The position numbers were made by a program, and so were the translations under genes. The notes below the pieces were generated by a model, which saw only the letters and a program-made list of their open reading frames with translations, was not told where the DNA came from and ran no database searches. A stretch of 7,268 nt of DNA. Source: Gammaproteobacteria bacterium (GTDB taxonomy: Bacteria > Pseudomonadota > Gammaproteobacteria > Steroidobacterales > SZUA-146). The stretch lies in NCBI GenBank assembly GCA_013002925.1, contig JABDLQ010000319.1, positions 1-7,268 of the forward strand, read 5' to 3'. This document shows, one piece after another, positions 5,882-7,268 of this stretch. The number at the start of each line of letters is the position of its first letter. The stretch's first letter is position 1.

Positions 5882-7152
5882 CAACATCAGAACTTGCCAC
5901 GCGACTGGAAAAACTTGACCGCAAAGATCCGCTCAGAGACTTTCGCGAACAGTTTTTCCTGCCGATGGACGCCAACGGCCAGGAAATGGTTTACCTGTGC
6001 GGAAACTCGCTGGGCCTGCAGCCACGTACAGTGGCACCACTGCTAAACCAGGAGCTGGACGACTGGAAATCGCTGGGCGTCGAGGGACATTTTCACGCCC
6101 GGCGACCATGGATGCCGTACCACGAACTGTTAACTGCCCAAATGGCGGATGTCGTCGGTGCGCTACCTATGGAAGTCGTGTGCATGAACTCACTCACGGT
6201 CAACCTGCACCTCATGATGGTGAGTTTTTACCGGCCAACACATCAGCGTAATAAAATTCTGATCGAACGCGGTGCCTTTCCATCGGACCGCTACGCCGTC
6301 GAGTCACAGATATTGCATCACGGGTATGACCCCGCAAACGCGTTGCTGGAAATCGAACCGCGCAGCGGCGAGGACTATCTGCGGGCAGCGGACATCGAAA
6401 TCACCATCAAAGACTTTGGCCACGAACTCGCACTGGTGATGCTACCGGGAGTTCAGTATTACACCGGGCAGGTGTTTGACATCGAGCGCATTACCCGGGC
6501 GGCCCGCGCGGCCGGTTGTGCCATCGGATGGGACCTGGCCCATGCCGTTGGCAATGTGCCGCTCAAACTGCATCAGAGTCAGGCCGATTTTGCCGTATGG
6601 TGTAACTACAAATATATGAACGCCGGTCCCGGCGCGATTGGCGGTTGTTTCGTACACGAACGCCACGCCGGCAATCCGGAGATACCGCGGTTTGCCGGCT
6701 GGTGGGGACACGACAAAGCGTCCCGATTTAGCATGCCCGCCAATTTTGTGCCGATCGCATCGGCAGAAGGCTGGCAGCTGTCCAATCCGCCCGTGCTGGC
6801 AATGACACCACTGCTCGCCTCGCTCGATATTTTCGCTGCAGCCGGCATGGACAGAATACGCGAGAAATCATTGCGCATGGGCCGGATTCTGATCGAACAA
6901 TTGCAACAGAATTTTGCCGGCAAGGTGCAGATCATGACGCCCCAGGGTGATACCCAGCGCGGTGCACAGCTATCACTGCGTATCACGCATGGTGGCCCGC
7001 ATATTCAGCAGGCACTGATCGATGCGGGCGTCATTTGCGACTGGCGCGAACCTGACGGGATTCGCATAGCGTTTGCGCCACTGTACAATCGCTATACGGA
7101 AATTCTTCGTTTTCTCAACATTCTTGAGAGGATTCTGGACCACCATGGGTGA
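5878..7152 (+). CDS. kynU: Kynureninase
   Basis: Kynureninase is a PLP-dependent fold-type I enzyme that cleaves 3-hydroxykynurenine to 3-hydroxyanthranilate and alanine (or kynurenine to anthranilate). The 424-residue protein is full length. It shows CGNSLGLQP (41-49), the PLP-phosphate region MNSLTVNLHLMM (103-114), the cofactor-ring pair Phe134 and Asp137 in AFPSDRY, Asp219 and His222 in GWDLAHAVGN, and the Schiff-base Lys245 preceded by Tyr244 in CNYKYMNAGPG. The substrate loop FAGWWGHD also follows. These blocks resemble the human enzyme from memory more than Pseudomonas fluorescens KynU. The GTG start overlaps the previous stop (GTGA, 5878-5881), with GGAAA 4 nt before it. The next operon gene, kmo, begins 8 nt before this gene's end, which fits 3-hydroxykynurenine as the working substrate. 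Confidence 0.97.
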   Translation: MTTSELATRLEKLDRKDPLRDFREQFFLPMDANGQEMVYLCGNSLGLQPRTVAPLLNQELDDWKSLGVEGHFHARRPWMPYHELLTAQMADVVGALPMEVVCMNSLTVNLHLMMVSFYRPTHQRNKILIERGAFPSDRYAVESQILHHGYDPANALLEIEPRSGEDYLRAADIEITIKDFGHELALVMLPGVQYYTGQVFDIERITRAARAAGCAIGWDLAHAVGNVPLKLHQSQADFAVWCNYKYMNAGPGAIGGCFVHERHAGNPEIPRFAGWWGHDKASRFSMPANFVPIASAEGWQLSNPPVLAMTPLLASLDIFAAAGMDRIREKSLRMGRILIEQLQQNFAGKVQIMTPQGDTQRGAQLSLRITHGGPHIQQALIDAGVICDWREPDGIRIAFAPLYNRYTEILRFLNILERILDHHG

Positions 7153-7268
7153 GACAATTACCATTGCCGGCGCCGGTTTGGCGGGTTCTCTGCTATCGAT
7201 CTACCTGGCCCGCCGTGGTTTCGATGTTCACCTCATTGAACGCCGTGATGACATGCGCCGTCACAATC
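7145..7268 (+). CDS. kmo: Kynurenine 3-monooxygenase, N-terminal fragment
   Basis: Only the first 41 codons are in the window; the gene runs off the right edge. It opens with ATG 7145, overlapping the last 8 nt of kynureninase, and an AGAGGA sits 12 nt upstream. Residues 4-34 form a Rossmann beta-alpha-beta unit. ITIAGAGLAG (5-14) carries the GxGxxG FAD-binding motif (9-14), a helix follows, and the second strand ends in LIER with Glu32, the usual ribose-binding acid. This fits a class A flavin monooxygenase, and the operon context points to kynurenine 3-monooxygenase, which uses NADPH and oxygen to hydroxylate kynurenine. The fragment alone does not separate Kmo from related flavoprotein hydroxylases, and any C-terminal membrane-association segment lies beyond the window. 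Confidence 0.85.
   Translation, partial: MGETITIAGAGLAGSLLSIYLARRGFDVHLIERRDDMRRHN

Overview
The window looks like bacterial chromosome from a gammaproteobacterium or close relative. The best pointer is the order rsmA-apaG-apaH, a conserved housekeeping block in that class. The partial membrane protein at the left edge also starts with an N-terminal module that is common in environmental Proteobacteria. Base composition looks only slightly GC-rich (judged by eye, not computed) and does not change visibly across the window. I saw no insertion sequence, tRNA, rRNA, CRISPR array or phage gene.

Layout. Positions 1-631 (minus strand) hold the 5' part of a membrane-anchored FHA-domain gene that runs off the left edge. 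Just upstream of it on the same strand is a possible 46-residue protein (659-799). A 144-bp divergent region (800-943) separates this pair from the plus-strand genes rsmA (944-1738), apaG (1805-2188) and apaH (2201-3022). These cover 16S rRNA adenine dimethylation, an ApaG-fold protein and Ap4A hydrolysis. After a 72-bp gap with a plausible sigma-70-type promoter, a second plus-strand block fills the rest of the window (3095 to the right edge).

The second block is a catabolic kynurenine (tryptophan degradation) operon: RidA-family putative 2-aminomuconate deaminase, 3-hydroxyanthranilate 3,4-dioxygenase, aminocarboxymuconate-semialdehyde decarboxylase (ACMSD), cyclase-family putative kynurenine formamidase, kynureninase, and the first 41 codons of kynurenine 3-monooxygenase. 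All five gene junctions overlap (4, 4, 1, 4 and 8 nt), so the enzymes are probably translated in a coupled way from one mRNA. Together they would take N-formylkynurenine through kynurenine, 3-hydroxykynurenine, 3-hydroxyanthranilate, 2-amino-3-carboxymuconate semialdehyde and 2-aminomuconate semialdehyde, then deaminate 2-aminomuconate. ACMSD plus the deaminase points to carbon and nitrogen recovery, not quinolinate/NAD synthesis. Two steps are not in the window: tryptophan 2,3-dioxygenase and 2-aminomuconate semialdehyde dehydrogenase.

I found no convincing undescribed system. The points most worth a second look are the animal-type appearance of the kynureninase and ACMSD, the unusual metal-site motif of the putative formamidase, the 46-residue reading frame, and the truncated FHA membrane protein.
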